Part shown: piece after piece, positions 44,916-53,937 of the stretch | Numbering within the stretch: position 1 is the stretch's first letter | Layout: every line of letters begins with the position of its first letter | NCBI RefSeq assembly: GCF_900091625.1 | Contig: NZ_FMIC01000002.1 | Span: 6,572,001-6,636,000 of the forward strand | Origin: Micromonospora peucetia | GTDB taxonomy: Bacteria; Actinomycetota; Actinomycetes; Mycobacteriales; Micromonosporaceae | Length of the DNA stretch: 64,000 bases | Direction: 5' to 3' | Notes under the pieces: generated by a model | Databases searched by the model: none | What the model was told of the DNA's origin: nothing | The model's input: only the letters and a program-made list of their open reading frames with translations | Made by a program: the position numbers and the translations under genes

Positions 44916-45039
44916 GGCGAACTCCTATGAACCTCGAAGCTCCGTGATATAGGACTGCCTGCGGCTAACGGTGCAAGCGGATTGCGGGATCCGAGGCGTC
45001 GCTCTCATCTGGAAGATCGTCCTAGGATTGATCGAGGTC

Positions 45040-46275
45040 TCATGGGATGCCTTGCTCGCGGTTGCTCGCGTTGCGGTGCGAGAAGACTGGCTGGTCGCGG
45101 CCGTGTAACAGGTAGGGGGTGCCGGGTGTGTCACCGGTGCCGGGCTGGTGGGTGCCGAGCATTCGGACGGCAAGGCTGTAGTGGGTGCGGCGCCATTGGT
45201 GAACGGCGGCGGCGAAGTGTCGTAGTCCGTCAGCAAGGACGGGCGTCTCGGCGAGCGCGTGATGGTCGGCGCGAATGGTGTCGAGGGCGTCGTCGATGCT
45301 CAATTGTCCGTGGTTGATGCGGGCACAAACATCGGGTACGGACAGGTACGCAGCCGAATCGAGGCGCTGCGGGTCGGGTGTACGGCACAGCGATTCGGCC
45401 AGTTTGTAGGCGCGAGACTGGATGGCGCTGGCGCCGTCGGTGTGGGTGCGGAAGGTGCGGAACGCCTCCGGTTGCATGGTGGCCAGCAGGGACCACAGTG
45501 GTGCGGCTTCGCGCAGGAGAGTGGCGGCGAGGGTCAGTCGGGTGCCGGCTGCGGGTAGGCGGCCTTCGGCTACGGCGGTGGTAACCGCGGTGAGGTCTCC
45601 GGCCAGGAGCCCGAAGGTCAACTCGAACGTTTGCAGGACCCGGATGAACAGGTATTCGTCGTGAACGGTCGAGACGGGCAGCATGGTCGTACGCATCGTC
45701 AGCCGCTCGTCGCTGCTGCGGTCAATGGAAGTCATGGCGATCAGCCGTCGGGCGAACGTCACCGGGTCGCCGACGGCATGGACGTCGAAGCTAAGGCGGC
45801 GCAGGGCCGGGGCTGCGGAGCGGGAGGCGTGTCGGAGGCGTTTGCGCACCACCAGGGGGTCGGGACGCAACTGTGGCAGCGGCGCCTGCATGGTGTCGAG
45901 GGCATGTATCTCGAAGGCGATGAGGTCGGACAGGAGCAGAAGGTGGAAGCGGTCACGGCGGGCCAGCAGTCGGTCTGCCCGTTCGGTGTCCCGGTCCGGG
46001 TCAGGTATGGGCAGCAGGGGCAGAGCGAGGTAGCTGCGGTAGTCGTACCGGTCGTCGGTCTTGTCGAGGGCGATGTTCAGGAAGGCACTCAGTTGACGGT
46101 GCGGCCCAGAGACCTCCGGTAGGCGTTCGCGGGCCGATTGCAGCAGCGTTGTCCACGTTCCGGAGACGAACTGCTTGCCGTGGTGCTGGTAGGCGTCCAC
46201 GACGCAGTCGTACGGGAAGCGACGTGTGGTGGGTCGTCGCTGGGCTAGCCATCGCTGCAAGGGCTCGGGGTTCAT
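45040..46275 (-). CDS. Tryptophan-2,3-dioxygenase-fold protein, divergent
   Basis: A 411-residue helical protein of the tryptophan dioxygenase/IDO-like superfamily. Support: STVHDEYLFIRVLQTFELTFGLL (substrate-side helix), LREAAPLWSLLATMQPEAFRTFR, then the C-terminal WRRTHYSLAVRMLGTHQPGTG with the probable haem-ligand His in RTHYSLAVRML, and the GTGDTPGTPYLL loop typical of the family. The N-terminal 140 residues are unlike standard TDO. ATG 46275 overlaps the stop of the PLP-enzyme gene by four bases. As the third gene of a TDO / PLP enzyme / TDO-like operon it probably acts on an indole compound, perhaps a modified tryptophan (inference). Confidence 0.78.
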   Translation of the reverse strand: MNPEPLQRWLAQRRPTTRRFPYDCVVDAYQHHGKQFVSGTWTTLLQSARERLPEVSGPHRQLSAFLNIALDKTDDRYDYRSYLALPLLPIPDPDRDTERADRLLARRDRFHLLLLSDLIAFEIHALDTMQAPLPQLRPDPLVVRKRLRHASRSAAPALRRLSFDVHAVGDPVTFARRLIAMTSIDRSSDERLTMRTTMLPVSTVHDEYLFIRVLQTFELTFGLLAGDLTAVTTAVAEGRLPAAGTRLTLAATLLREAAPLWSLLATMQPEAFRTFRTHTDGASAIQSRAYKLAESLCRTPDPQRLDSAAYLSVPDVCARINHGQLSIDDALDTIRADHHALAETPVLADGLRHFAAAVHQWRRTHYSLAVRMLGTHQPGTGDTPGTPYLLHGRDQPVFSHRNASNREQGIP

Positions 46276-47417
46276 CGGGCTGCTCCTGGGCGGGTACGGC
46301 TGCGGCAGCGGTAGGAGGCGACTGCCTCGGATACGGCGTCGAGGTCGTCGGTGGTGGTGTAGGCGTGGGTGGCCAGGCGCAGGACGCCGCAGCGGGGTGC
46401 GGCGATGACGCCGCGGTGTCCGAGCCAGGCCGCCATGGCTTCCGCGTGTGGCTCGACGAGCGCCAGGTGCGGGCCTTGCGTGTCGACGTCGGCGGCCAGG
46501 CGCACGATCTCGCCTTGACTGGCCAGGCGTGTCGCCAGTCCGAAGACCATTCGTTGCGTGTGGCGGCGCACCTGCCGCAGGTCGAGGTCGTGCACCGTGG
46601 ACAGGCCGGCGACGGCGGCATAGACGGCGGCCACGGCGGGTGTGCCGGTCTCGTAGCGGCGGGCGTGTGGCGGGAAGTCCAGGACGGTGGCTTGGTAGGC
46701 GTGGGGGTTGGCGCGGCCGAGCCAGCCGGTGAGGGTCGGCCGTGGTCCGCCGGGGTTGCGGACGTAGAGGAAGGCCAGCCCGGGGAGCCCGAGCAGGTAC
46801 TTGCCGGTGCCGGTGACGAGGTAGTCGCAGCGCAGGGCGTCGACGTCGAGGGGCATCACTCCGGCGGCCTGGTAGGCGTCGACGAACACGGCGGCACCGG
46901 CGGCGTGCGCGGCGTCGGCGATACGGGCCACGTCGAGGCGCCGGGAGTCTCGATAGGTGACGGCGGGCACCGATACCAGGGCGGTGCGCGGGGTGATGTG
47001 CGACAGGTAGTCACCGGTGCGGACCGTCGCGTGGGTGCCGCACCAGCGCACTCGCGCGCCGGGTTGGGCCAGCCAGGTGTGGGCGATTCCGGGGAACTCG
47101 GCGTGGCTGGTCAGGATGTCGCTGCGCCGGCGCCAGCGACAGCCGCCTGCCGCCTGGTGGGCGGCAACACTGGCGTTGGGCAGGACAGCGATCTGCTCGA
47201 CGTCGGCGCCGATGAGCCGCGCGAACAAGATGCGGGCTTCAGTGACCTGCTGTTCGCATGCCTGCCAGAAGCCTGGGCGCGACAGGTCATCGAGCATCCG
47301 CGCGATGGCCTCGTCGACGTCGACGGTGCGTGGCGCGATGCTGCACGCCGCCATGTGAGCGCTGCCAGAGGGCAGGCGCAGCTTGTGCCGTAGCAGCGAG
47401 GGCAGGGTTTCGGTCAT
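46272..47417 (-). CDS. Kynureninase-like PLP-dependent enzyme (aminotransferase class V fold)
   Basis: A 381-residue PLP enzyme. Class V features: AHMAACSIAPRT start, VLPNASVAAHQAAGG, SHAEFPGIAHTWLAQPG, VSVPAVTYRDSRRLD, then VFVDAYQAAGVMPLDVDALRCDYLVTG with the PLP-binding Asp, and the Schiff-base Lys in GTGKYLLGLPGLAFLYV. Between two TDO-fold genes it most plausibly cleaves kynurenine (or a relative) to an anthranilate and alanine, but a cysteine desulfurase-like reaction cannot be excluded. ATG 47417 starts five bases after the upstream TDO stop, and its stop overlaps the next gene. Confidence 0.82.
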   Translation of the reverse strand: MTETLPSLLRHKLRLPSGSAHMAACSIAPRTVDVDEAIARMLDDLSRPGFWQACEQQVTEARILFARLIGADVEQIAVLPNASVAAHQAAGGCRWRRRSDILTSHAEFPGIAHTWLAQPGARVRWCGTHATVRTGDYLSHITPRTALVSVPAVTYRDSRRLDVARIADAAHAAGAAVFVDAYQAAGVMPLDVDALRCDYLVTGTGKYLLGLPGLAFLYVRNPGGPRPTLTGWLGRANPHAYQATVLDFPPHARRYETGTPAVAAVYAAVAGLSTVHDLDLRQVRRHTQRMVFGLATRLASQGEIVRLAADVDTQGPHLALVEPHAEAMAAWLGHRGVIAAPRCGVLRLATHAYTTTDDLDAVSEAVASYRCRSRTRPGAAR

Positions 47418-47422
47418 GGCGG

Positions 47423-48142
47423 TCACGGCTGCACCTGCTCGGGGCAGACCGGCTGTGTGGCTTCTTGGGTGAGGACGGTGCGGGCGTCCCAGAGGGTCGG
47501 GAAGCGGCGGTGGGCGATGAGTTTGGTCAGGCTGTCGACCGGGGTGTGGCGGGTGCCGAGCACGCCGTGGCCGATGATGCGGGTGGCGACGGTGTAGTGC
47601 TCGGTGCGCCACAGGGCGATCCGCTCGTCCAGCCCCACGAGCGCTTCGGCGAGCCGGTACAGCGGGTCCGACGGCTCGCCCCGGTATACGTCGACGGCGG
47701 TGAGGTTCAGCGATGACAGCAGGCGGGCGAACGCGATGTCCAGTTCGGTGGTCGCTGATCGCAGCAGCGCCCACCCGGGAGACTCGAAGCCGGAGCCGTT
47801 GCCCAGTGCGGTGCGGATGACGGCGAACCGGGCCGGCGGCAGAGACCGCAGCATGTGGAGCTGCTCGGTGATCAGGCGCAGCTCTTCCGCGGCGCGATGC
47901 AGAAGCAGTTCGGCCGCGGACGGCCGGTCCGCGTCGAGGTGCGCCAAGGCCCGCAACATGTGGGAGCGGGTGAGCTTCAGCCAAAGCTCGGTGCTCTGGT
48001 GCACGATCTGGAACAGCAGCTCGTCGGGGTGCACCCACTCCCCCGGCCCTTTCTGTAGGGAAAGCAGGTCGTCGGTGTGCATGTAGCGGGCGTAGTCGTT
48101 GTCACCGGATCCCGGTAGGACAGCGGGCAGAGGTGAAGGCAC
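47423..48142 (-). CDS. kynA: Tryptophan 2,3-dioxygenase
   Basis: A 239-residue haem dioxygenase. Family signatures: YARYMHTDDLLSLQ at the start, DELLFQIVHQSTELWLKLTRSH (active-site His and the ELW helix), ALGNGSGFESPGWALL, and ALWRTEHYTVATRIIG with the proximal His. It converts tryptophan to N-formylkynurenine. It is shorter than usual bacterial TDO (about 280 residues), with a compact C-terminus. ATG 48142 is the first gene of the operon; a DUF3558-like lipoprotein gene ends 82 bp upstream on the same strand. No kynurenine formamidase is seen. Confidence 0.88.
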   Translation of the reverse strand: MPSPLPAVLPGSGDNDYARYMHTDDLLSLQKGPGEWVHPDELLFQIVHQSTELWLKLTRSHMLRALAHLDADRPSAAELLLHRAAEELRLITEQLHMLRSLPPARFAVIRTALGNGSGFESPGWALLRSATTELDIAFARLLSSLNLTAVDVYRGEPSDPLYRLAEALVGLDERIALWRTEHYTVATRIIGHGVLGTRHTPVDSLTKLIAHRRFPTLWDARTVLTQEATQPVCPEQVQP

Positions 48143-48224
48143 AGAAGTCTCCAGGTGCGGGTGGGCTGTTGCCCGGGGCGGGGATCTTGGTCGCGGCCAA
48201 GACGTGCCGGTGGCACAGGTTCGG

Positions 48225-48938
48225 TCAGGTACGCAGGGCGGCGAGCGTGGAGGCCGCTGCGGCGCGCACTCGGGCAGGCAGGTCGCCGCGCAGGGTGGCT
48301 CCGGGACGCAGCGGCGCGGCGGTGACCGTCAAGTAGAGATTCGCGTCATAGGTGGCGACGGTGAAGCCGCTCGCCTGGTCGGTGTAGGTGTAGGCGGCGG
48401 CCCCGACGCCGATCACGTCGGCAACCGGGCCAGTGGACTGCTGCGCCTGTCGTAGACCCTCGTACATGAGCCTGCCGGAGCCGGGCGCCCCGATGTCGGC
48501 GCGGACGGTCAGCACGATGCCGTCGGGCAGGCGGCCCACCGTGGCAGTGCATGCCGTGCTGACGGTGCTGCCCGCCGCGCGGGAGTCGTCCTGTTGGTTC
48601 CCAACCGAACCGACGATCTCGGAGATCGGCTCGAGGGCCACCTTCGAGCACAGCGCGTCTACCGGGCGATACGGTGCTCCGGTCGACGCGCCTGCTGTGG
48701 GCGTCGTTGCCTCGGCCGTCCTGGTGGTGCCGGCGGTGTCGGAAGCGGTTGTCGCCGTGGTCGTGCCCGAAGCGTCTTGAACTCCGGAATGTTTGGTACA
48801 GCCCGTTGCCGCTAGGACCACGGCGACAATGACGGCCTTCGCCGCAACTGCGCGGTGCCGCGCAAAGAACGGGTACGCCTTACGGCGGTCACGGTATTGA
48901 TTTAGGGCAGACAATGGGGGCAGGCTCACAGGATCCAC
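48225..48938 (-). CDS. Secreted lipoprotein, DUF3558-like
   Basis: A 237-residue protein with an N-terminal signal (VAAKAVIVAVVLAATGC), lipobox AATGC with Cys47, a long Thr/Ala linker (GTTTATTASDTAGTTRTAEA), then a globular domain with two cysteines (ALCSKV, TACTAT). Anchored to the outer face of the membrane. The start ATG 48938 gives a long pre-region; a shorter signal starting near MRHRAV-type codons is possible. Together with the lipoprotein at 18806 it may belong to the same protein group. Confidence 0.78.
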   Translation of the reverse strand: MDPVSLPPLSALNQYRDRRKAYPFFARHRAVAAKAVIVAVVLAATGCTKHSGVQDASGTTTATTASDTAGTTRTAEATTPTAGASTGAPYRPVDALCSKVALEPISEIVGSVGNQQDDSRAAGSTVSTACTATVGRLPDGIVLTVRADIGAPGSGRLMYEGLRQAQQSTGPVADVIGVGAAAYTYTDQASGFTVATYDANLYLTVTAAPLRPGATLRGDLPARVRAAAASTLAALRT

Positions 48939-49339
48939 CTATCCCGGGGATGCAAGGTAGTTGCCCGCGCGAATCAACGGGCGTGCTTTGACGCAGGCCC
49001 GCTCCCCAGTCATCGGGACTGCGTCGTTAACGCAGCAAATTCAGCACAGCCCTGACCTCAGTGTCCACAGTTTCGGCTACCCCTAGCCACATTTACTGCC
49101 CTGTTGCAATACGTTCGTACAACACCTGAGCAGGGATGAAGCGCTCATCAGACGCACAATCGAAGGATGCGCCTTTCGGGTGTAGACGATTCGCCCTGCT
49201 CGAAAGCACAAGCGCTACGGCGTGAACCTGCTCGACTCCGAGGGCGACTTCCAGGTTGGCGGGGGTCCGGAGGTCGGCCTAGCGGTCGCCGTTGAGCACC
49301 GAGCCGAACCGGTCGATCCAACCTGAGTCGGTAACGCCA
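48939..49339. other. Intergenic stretch, no supported gene
   Basis: About 400 bp, relatively AT-rich around 49020-49150 for this genome. It should contain the promoter of the lipoprotein gene. No RNA or repeat was recognised. Confidence 0.5.
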
Positions 49340-49492
49340 CCACCTGGACGGTCAACTCGCCGCGTCCTATCACGCCTGCGCGACGCGTACCGATGGCAGC
49401 CTGTGGTGCTGGGGCGGCAACTCGTTCGGGCAGCTCGGCGACGGCACCACCACTCACCGGTCGACCCCGGCACAGGTGGCCCTGCCGGGCTG
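49340..49492 (+). pseudogene. RCC1-repeat protein, C-terminal fragment
   Basis: The frame reads ASYHACATRTDGSLWCWGGN, then SFGQLGDGTTTHRSTPAQV and a stop. This is a canonical RCC1 blade (a beta-propeller repeat) at the very end of such a protein. Nothing upstream encodes the other six blades, so only the last repeat remains. Confidence 0.7.
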
Positions 49493-49902
49493 ACCGCCCC
49501 CGGTGGACGAGCTGGGCCGTCGGTCCGCGCCGCTGCCGCGTCGGCAGCGGCGCGGACCGACGGCACCGCACCATCGGTCGGTGTCGCGCAGTGAGGTCGG
49601 GGAGCGCAACTGCACGTTGCCGGCATCGAACGCGGTCTCTCACGCGACGCCACCGAGCACCTCAACCGAGCCGCGGAGCAGGCATGTGCCCGCTGACACC
49701 GGGCACCGGAGCCTGAAGGAACACCTCGAGGTTGACGAGAACACCCCGCAGGCGGAAGTACCTACCAAAACGTGGTACGAGCGGCAGACCTAAACAACGC
49801 CGATAGGCAGGTTAATCAGACCGGGCGCGGTGCGGGCATCGGCGGCGTGGCCGAGGCCGGCTATTGGATGATCAAAGGACTTGGCGCCTCGCGCCGCCAC
49901 AG

Positions 49903-50736
49903 TCAGAGATCGATGGCGACGGCTCCCCGCATCGGCGAAGGCGTGGGGCCGGCGGCGTAGGGGTCCGGCTCGCCGAGTTCGGGGCGCCATTCGTTGAGCG
50001 GCACCAGACCCGGTTCGAGCAGCGTGAGATCGCCGAAGAGAGCAGCGAGTTGCGCGTCGGTGCGCAGCGTAATCTCGGTGGCGGCACGGGCTCGAAAGAC
50101 GGCCTTGCCCTCGGACACGGTCGTGTTGTCATACCGATCGGCCACGGTGGCGCTGATGTGGGACATGACCATCGCGCTCCCGGGGGCGAGCCGCTCGCGG
50201 ATCGGGGTGACGACGGCATCGATACGATCGTCGGGAACCTGCTGTAGCACGGAGCAGTACAGCACCGCGGTGGGCTGATCGAGGTCGATGACGCTGGCGA
50301 GGTCGCCGTCGGCTAGCGCGTCGAGGATCAGATCGGGGCGGGTGAAGTCGCCCTCGATGGCGCGGCAGGTGGGGTTGTCCCTGAGGATCTGGTTGGAGAC
50401 GACGACCGCGACGGGATCAATATCTACGTACAGCACGCGGATGTTAGGGTCGATTGCCTGGGCAATCTCGTGCACGTTTCCCTGCGTGGGGATACCGGAG
50501 CCCAGATCGAGGAACTGCTTGATGCCGTCCTCGGCGAGGGTGCGGACCGCCCGCTGCATGAAAAGCCGGTTAGAGCGAGCGATGTTCGCAGAGTCGGGTA
50601 TGGCTTGCAGGAGTCGCCGTGCGGCTTCGCGGTCGGCTTCGAAGTTCTGCTTGCCACCGAGGAGATAGTCGTATATCCGGGCGACGGTGGCACGGCCTTG
50701 GTCGTGGCTCGATGTGCTCGTCGGCGGGCTGCTCAT
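49903..50736 (-). CDS. S-adenosyl methyltransferase, DUF574 (Methyltransf_19) type
   Basis: A 277-residue protein of the actinobacterial SAM-methyltransferase family. Signatures: ATVARIYDYLLGGKQNFEADRE, ANIARSNRLFMQRAVRTLAE, IKQFLDLGSGIPTQGNVHEIA (SAM-binding), VLYVDIDPVAVVVSNQ and GLVPLNEWRPE near the end. Copies are abundant in Streptomyces and Micromonospora; the substrate is unknown. ATG 50736 has GGGAG eight bases upstream. A broken twin lies immediately upstream (50887-51290). Confidence 0.9.
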   Translation of the reverse strand: MSSPPTSTSSHDQGRATVARIYDYLLGGKQNFEADREAARRLLQAIPDSANIARSNRLFMQRAVRTLAEDGIKQFLDLGSGIPTQGNVHEIAQAIDPNIRVLYVDIDPVAVVVSNQILRDNPTCRAIEGDFTRPDLILDALADGDLASVIDLDQPTAVLYCSVLQQVPDDRIDAVVTPIRERLAPGSAMVMSHISATVADRYDNTTVSEGKAVFRARAATEITLRTDAQLAALFGDLTLLEPGLVPLNEWRPELGEPDPYAAGPTPSPMRGAVAIDL

Positions 50737-50886
50737 CACTGTCTCCCTCGCAGGTCCTGTCACTTGTGGATCTCGCAGCCTACGGGAGAACTGCTACGCC
50801 GACGGTCCCGCTTATCTGCCGCAGGTCGTGCGGCTACCCTCCGGTGGCGGACCGATATCATGACCAGTCAGAAACGGAAGGTCACT

Positions 50887-51290
50887 GCGCGCCGCATCGG
50901 TGAGGGCGTCGCGGCGCCGTCGTAAGGCCCGGGTCACCGAGTTCGAAGCGCCAATCGTTGAGCGGCACCAGACCCCGCTCGATCAGCGTGAGGTCGCCGA
51001 AGAGGGCAGCGAACTGCTCGTCGGTACGCACGACGATGTCCGTGGTGGTACGGGTGCGGTACAAGTCCTGGGCCGCGGACACGGACGACTCGGCCGTACC
51101 GGTTGCTGACCACAGCACCAAGGCGAGAGATGACCCTAGGGCTGCCGGCAGCGTACCGGGGCGACGGCTCCCTCCACCTGACCTTCGGGGACCGCCTGGA
51201 GGACGGAGCAGTACAGCAGTCGGTGGGCCGCAGTTCGATAACGCTGGCGAGGCCGCCGCCGGTGAGCGCGTCGCGGATAAGGTCGGAGGT
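50887..51290 (-). pseudogene. Second DUF574 methyltransferase, decayed
   Basis: The end of the same family is clear: TDIVVRTDEQFAALFGDLTLIERGLVPLNDWRFELGDPG (two short runs of it span the last 40 residues), while the SAM-binding part appears only as scattered pieces in other frames (SVIEL, APSSRRSP). Several frameshifts. A tandem copy of the intact gene at 49903. Confidence 0.8.
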
Positions 51291-51374
51291 CCTGCGTCGA
51301 TTACCACCAGACGCCACGGATTTGCTCAGCGCAACCCGTAGCCGCCGGCAAGACAGGCTGCGTAGCGTCGAGGC

Positions 51375-51572
51375 ATGAAGGTGTTGCTGCGCGGCGGACC
51401 AGGCGACGGCCAGGTGGTGCCTGCCGTCGGGCCGAGCACCATGTGGCGCGCGTGTCTGTACGAGGCAACGCCGGAGCGGGTCGATCGGCAGGGCCGCGAG
51501 CTGCGGATTTATCGGCACCGGCCCGACTGCTGCGAGGTGCACGGCCGAGGGGCTGAGGACCGCTGCGAATAG
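51375..51572 (+). CDS. Small hypothetical protein
   Basis: A 65-residue frame from ATG 51375: MKVLLRGGPGDGQVVPAV at the start, then MWRACLYEATPERVDRQGRE and a Cys-rich end (DCCEVHG, EDRCE). The beginning resembles small actinobacterial proteins of phage or mobile regions that open with RGGPxDG. Function unknown. Confidence 0.55.
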   Translation: MKVLLRGGPGDGQVVPAVGPSTMWRACLYEATPERVDRQGRELRIYRHRPDCCEVHGRGAEDRCE

Positions 51573-52140
51573 CCCGGCTTCGTGGGCCCACCACGACACC
51601 TGTTCGAACGTGCGTACGATCTCGGTGTGGACGTGGTGGCTCGACGGTGGTGGAATGGCCTGTGGGAACGCCTCGCGCGTCGCGACGTATGGCTCGTTAG
51701 CAGACCCGTTGGAAGGTCGTCGCCCGCGCTGGTGACGGCGAAACTGGAAGAGTGCTGAGCTTCGAGTTCAACTCCCCGGGGAGGCCCAGGAGATGATTGA
51801 CCGTCTCCTGCGCGCGCCCTCGCCCGGATCATGGCGAGAGCAGCCCCGTCAGCAGTCGTCGATATCGTCACCGTTCAGCGGCGAACCGGCTCAGTGACGG
51901 GCGCCACTTTGACGCAGGTGAAGTCGGCGCCGTGCGCAGGGGATGCCTCGGTAATTTCGTCGGCGCTTTGCCCCGGGTTCGTACGGGCTGCCCTATGGTC
52001 GCCGCGTGAATCGTCCGGCAGCATCCGCTGATTGCCCGTGCGGTGGTCCCAGCCAAGTAAGGCCGGCGAGCTGCCGTTGACTCCGAGAGTCCAGGCGACC
52101 CCTTGGGCTGGCAACCACAGCTCGGATGCCGTGAGCCGGG
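51573..52140. other. Intergenic stretch, no supported gene
   Basis: About 570 bp. Several short frames of 60-120 residues exist on both strands, none with a domain or a convincing ribosome site. Confidence 0.5.
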
Positions 52141-52743
52141 CTACGGGGTGGAGGCGCCGATGCTGGCGAGGCTGTGAATTGCTCGGTGGGCGTGATCGGC
52201 GCTCACGAGGGTCAAGCGGTCGATGCCCGGAACTGTCAAGGTCACGTAGTGGCAGCTAGCGCACCATGTGCCTGCGCGCCACACCCTAATCGCTCGCGCC
52301 GTCCTCGCGCTTGATTGCCGCGTACGTCGCCAGCGAGCAGCCGCGACGACTGCCACCAAGGCGGCGGCTGCGGTGAGGACCGCCGCCATAAATAGCGCCG
52401 CCGAGGTGTCCTGCGTAGAGGTCGCCGGCGCGGCCAGCAGCCCGTAGAGAGTGAAGAGGGCCAGCGCCGCACAACCTGCTGCCGCTGCGGCTGGCCGTGA
52501 GGCGGAGCGCTGCCGTACCGGAGGACGCAGCTGTGTCGCCAGCAGGCTCGACGACACGGTGACGCTGCGGCTGCGAGCGGCAAGCATGCCCCCGACCAAG
52601 GTCATGGTGGACGTGCGGGCCACGCGTGCCCCTGCCGCATGCACCGCAGGCAGGGTGCGCGCTGCATCCCGAGTTCCACAGCGGAGGCAAGGCGACCCGA
52701 TCGACATGCTGAACTGTGGCATGTGCCCACGACACTCCGGCAT
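52141..52743 (-). CDS. Membrane protein with N-terminal Cys cluster, unknown
   Basis: A 200-residue frame. The N-terminal SPCLRCGTRDAARTL has a CxxC zinc-like knuckle and is followed by two hydrophobic segments (AAAAAGCAALALFTLYGLLA and ALFMAAVLTAAAALVAVVAA) and a C-terminal soluble part (WCASCHYVTLTVPGID, with CxxC again). Two Cys pairs on either side of a helical hairpin suggest metal binding. No family recognised. Confidence 0.55.
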   Translation of the reverse strand: MPECRGHMPQFSMSIGSPCLRCGTRDAARTLPAVHAAGARVARTSTMTLVGGMLAARSRSVTVSSSLLATQLRPPVRQRSASRPAAAAAGCAALALFTLYGLLAAPATSTQDTSAALFMAAVLTAAAALVAVVAAARWRRTRQSSARTARAIRVWRAGTWCASCHYVTLTVPGIDRLTLVSADHAHRAIHSLASIGASTP

Positions 52744-52896
52744 GGCTTTTTACCGGGTGCCGCTTGACCATGAGGGGGAGCTTAGCGGACTGCGGTTTCT
52801 CTAGCGGGAAACGATGATCGGACACCCGCAGGTGACGCTTCGGGCGCTACACTCTGACCTTTCGATCATCACTGATCGTAGTTTCGGGGGGTCGGG

Positions 52897-53937
52897 GTGG
52901 TTTGGGCTCGTGCGCGTCTGCGGCGGCGTCTGCGCACGGTGAGGGTGCCGCCGCCACCCGAGCCCTACACATTGGAGGCGTGGTGCCAGGCGATTGGTGA
53001 TTCTCGGGGCCGGCCGTTGGTTATCCGCGACGAACGGTTCGACGCGGAATACCCCTCCGGTGTACTTGTTCCCCTGGACCGCGCCGACTACATCCTCGTC
53101 GACGCGAGCCTGCCGATGCTTGCGCGGACGCAGAGCGTGCTGCACGAGGTAGCGCATCTCGTCCTCGGCCACGCTGGCAACGCCTTGCATTCCGACATTG
53201 ATCCCGCCCTGGAGGCCGAAGCGGAACTAGCCGCCGACCTGCTGTACCAGCAGATGATCCGCGCCGCTGCCAAATCCGGCAGCAGGCACGGCGAGAGGCC
53301 GGCACGACTGCGGTCCTGGCGGCCCTCGACGTGGTGGGCGGACCGCCGTACGGACTGGCACGTCAACCAGTTGTGGATCAAGCTGAGGGCCGGCTTGCCC
53401 GACGCGACGATCGTCAGCACGACCACGGGCGTCCCACTCCCGGTGGAGATCGGCGGTAGCCGGCATCGCCACCGCCGCGTCATCGAGGTTCACGACGCGC
53501 TGCGGCTTCTGCGCCCCTGGTGCAGCAGGCAGGTGCATGCCAGCGCGCAGCGGCGCGCGCACCGCTATCGCCTGGACTCCGCCACCGCCGCCGCGGTCGC
53601 GGACGCCGCCACACTCGCCGTCGCGCTGCGCCGACGCCAAGCCGCGTTTCCCGCCGTCCATGACCCGCTCGACACGACACCACCTGTCGACGTGTCCGAT
53701 GTGCGAGGCGAAACCCGCCGCCTCGCGCGCATCTCCTGCGCATGGCATGACTCACCCGTTGTTGCTGCCGAGGTCGCTCGCTGGGCACCCGTGGTCGCGA
53801 CCATCAACGCGAGCGACGAGCCACGCCACTCGCCTCTCGCGCAGATGCTGTCTGTGGCGCCGCTGCCCGAGGGCATCGCCCGACGCGGCCGGTCATCCCG
53901 AGCGGTGCAGCCGCAGCACTCTCGCCCGCCCGGGTAG
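52897..53937 (+). CDS. ImmA/IrrE-like metallopeptidase-type protein
   Basis: A 346-residue protein. The zinc motif is in SVLHEVAHLVLGHAGN (HExxH near residue 90) followed by LEAEAELAADLLYQQM, the usual Glu-containing third element of ImmA/IrrE (DUF955) peptidases. Such proteins cleave a phage-type or stress repressor, or act as toxin-like factors in actinomycetes. The C-terminal half is arginine-rich and unrecognised. GTG 52897 follows a GGGGGG stretch. Its last 45 bases overlap the 3' end of the GGDEF/EAL-like gene on the opposite strand. No XRE partner is next to it. Confidence 0.78.
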   Translation: MVWARARLRRRLRTVRVPPPPEPYTLEAWCQAIGDSRGRPLVIRDERFDAEYPSGVLVPLDRADYILVDASLPMLARTQSVLHEVAHLVLGHAGNALHSDIDPALEAEAELAADLLYQQMIRAAAKSGSRHGERPARLRSWRPSTWWADRRTDWHVNQLWIKLRAGLPDATIVSTTTGVPLPVEIGGSRHRHRRVIEVHDALRLLRPWCSRQVHASAQRRAHRYRLDSATAAAVADAATLAVALRRRQAAFPAVHDPLDTTPPVDVSDVRGETRRLARISCAWHDSPVVAAEVARWAPVVATINASDEPRHSPLAQMLSVAPLPEGIARRGRSSRAVQPQHSRPPG

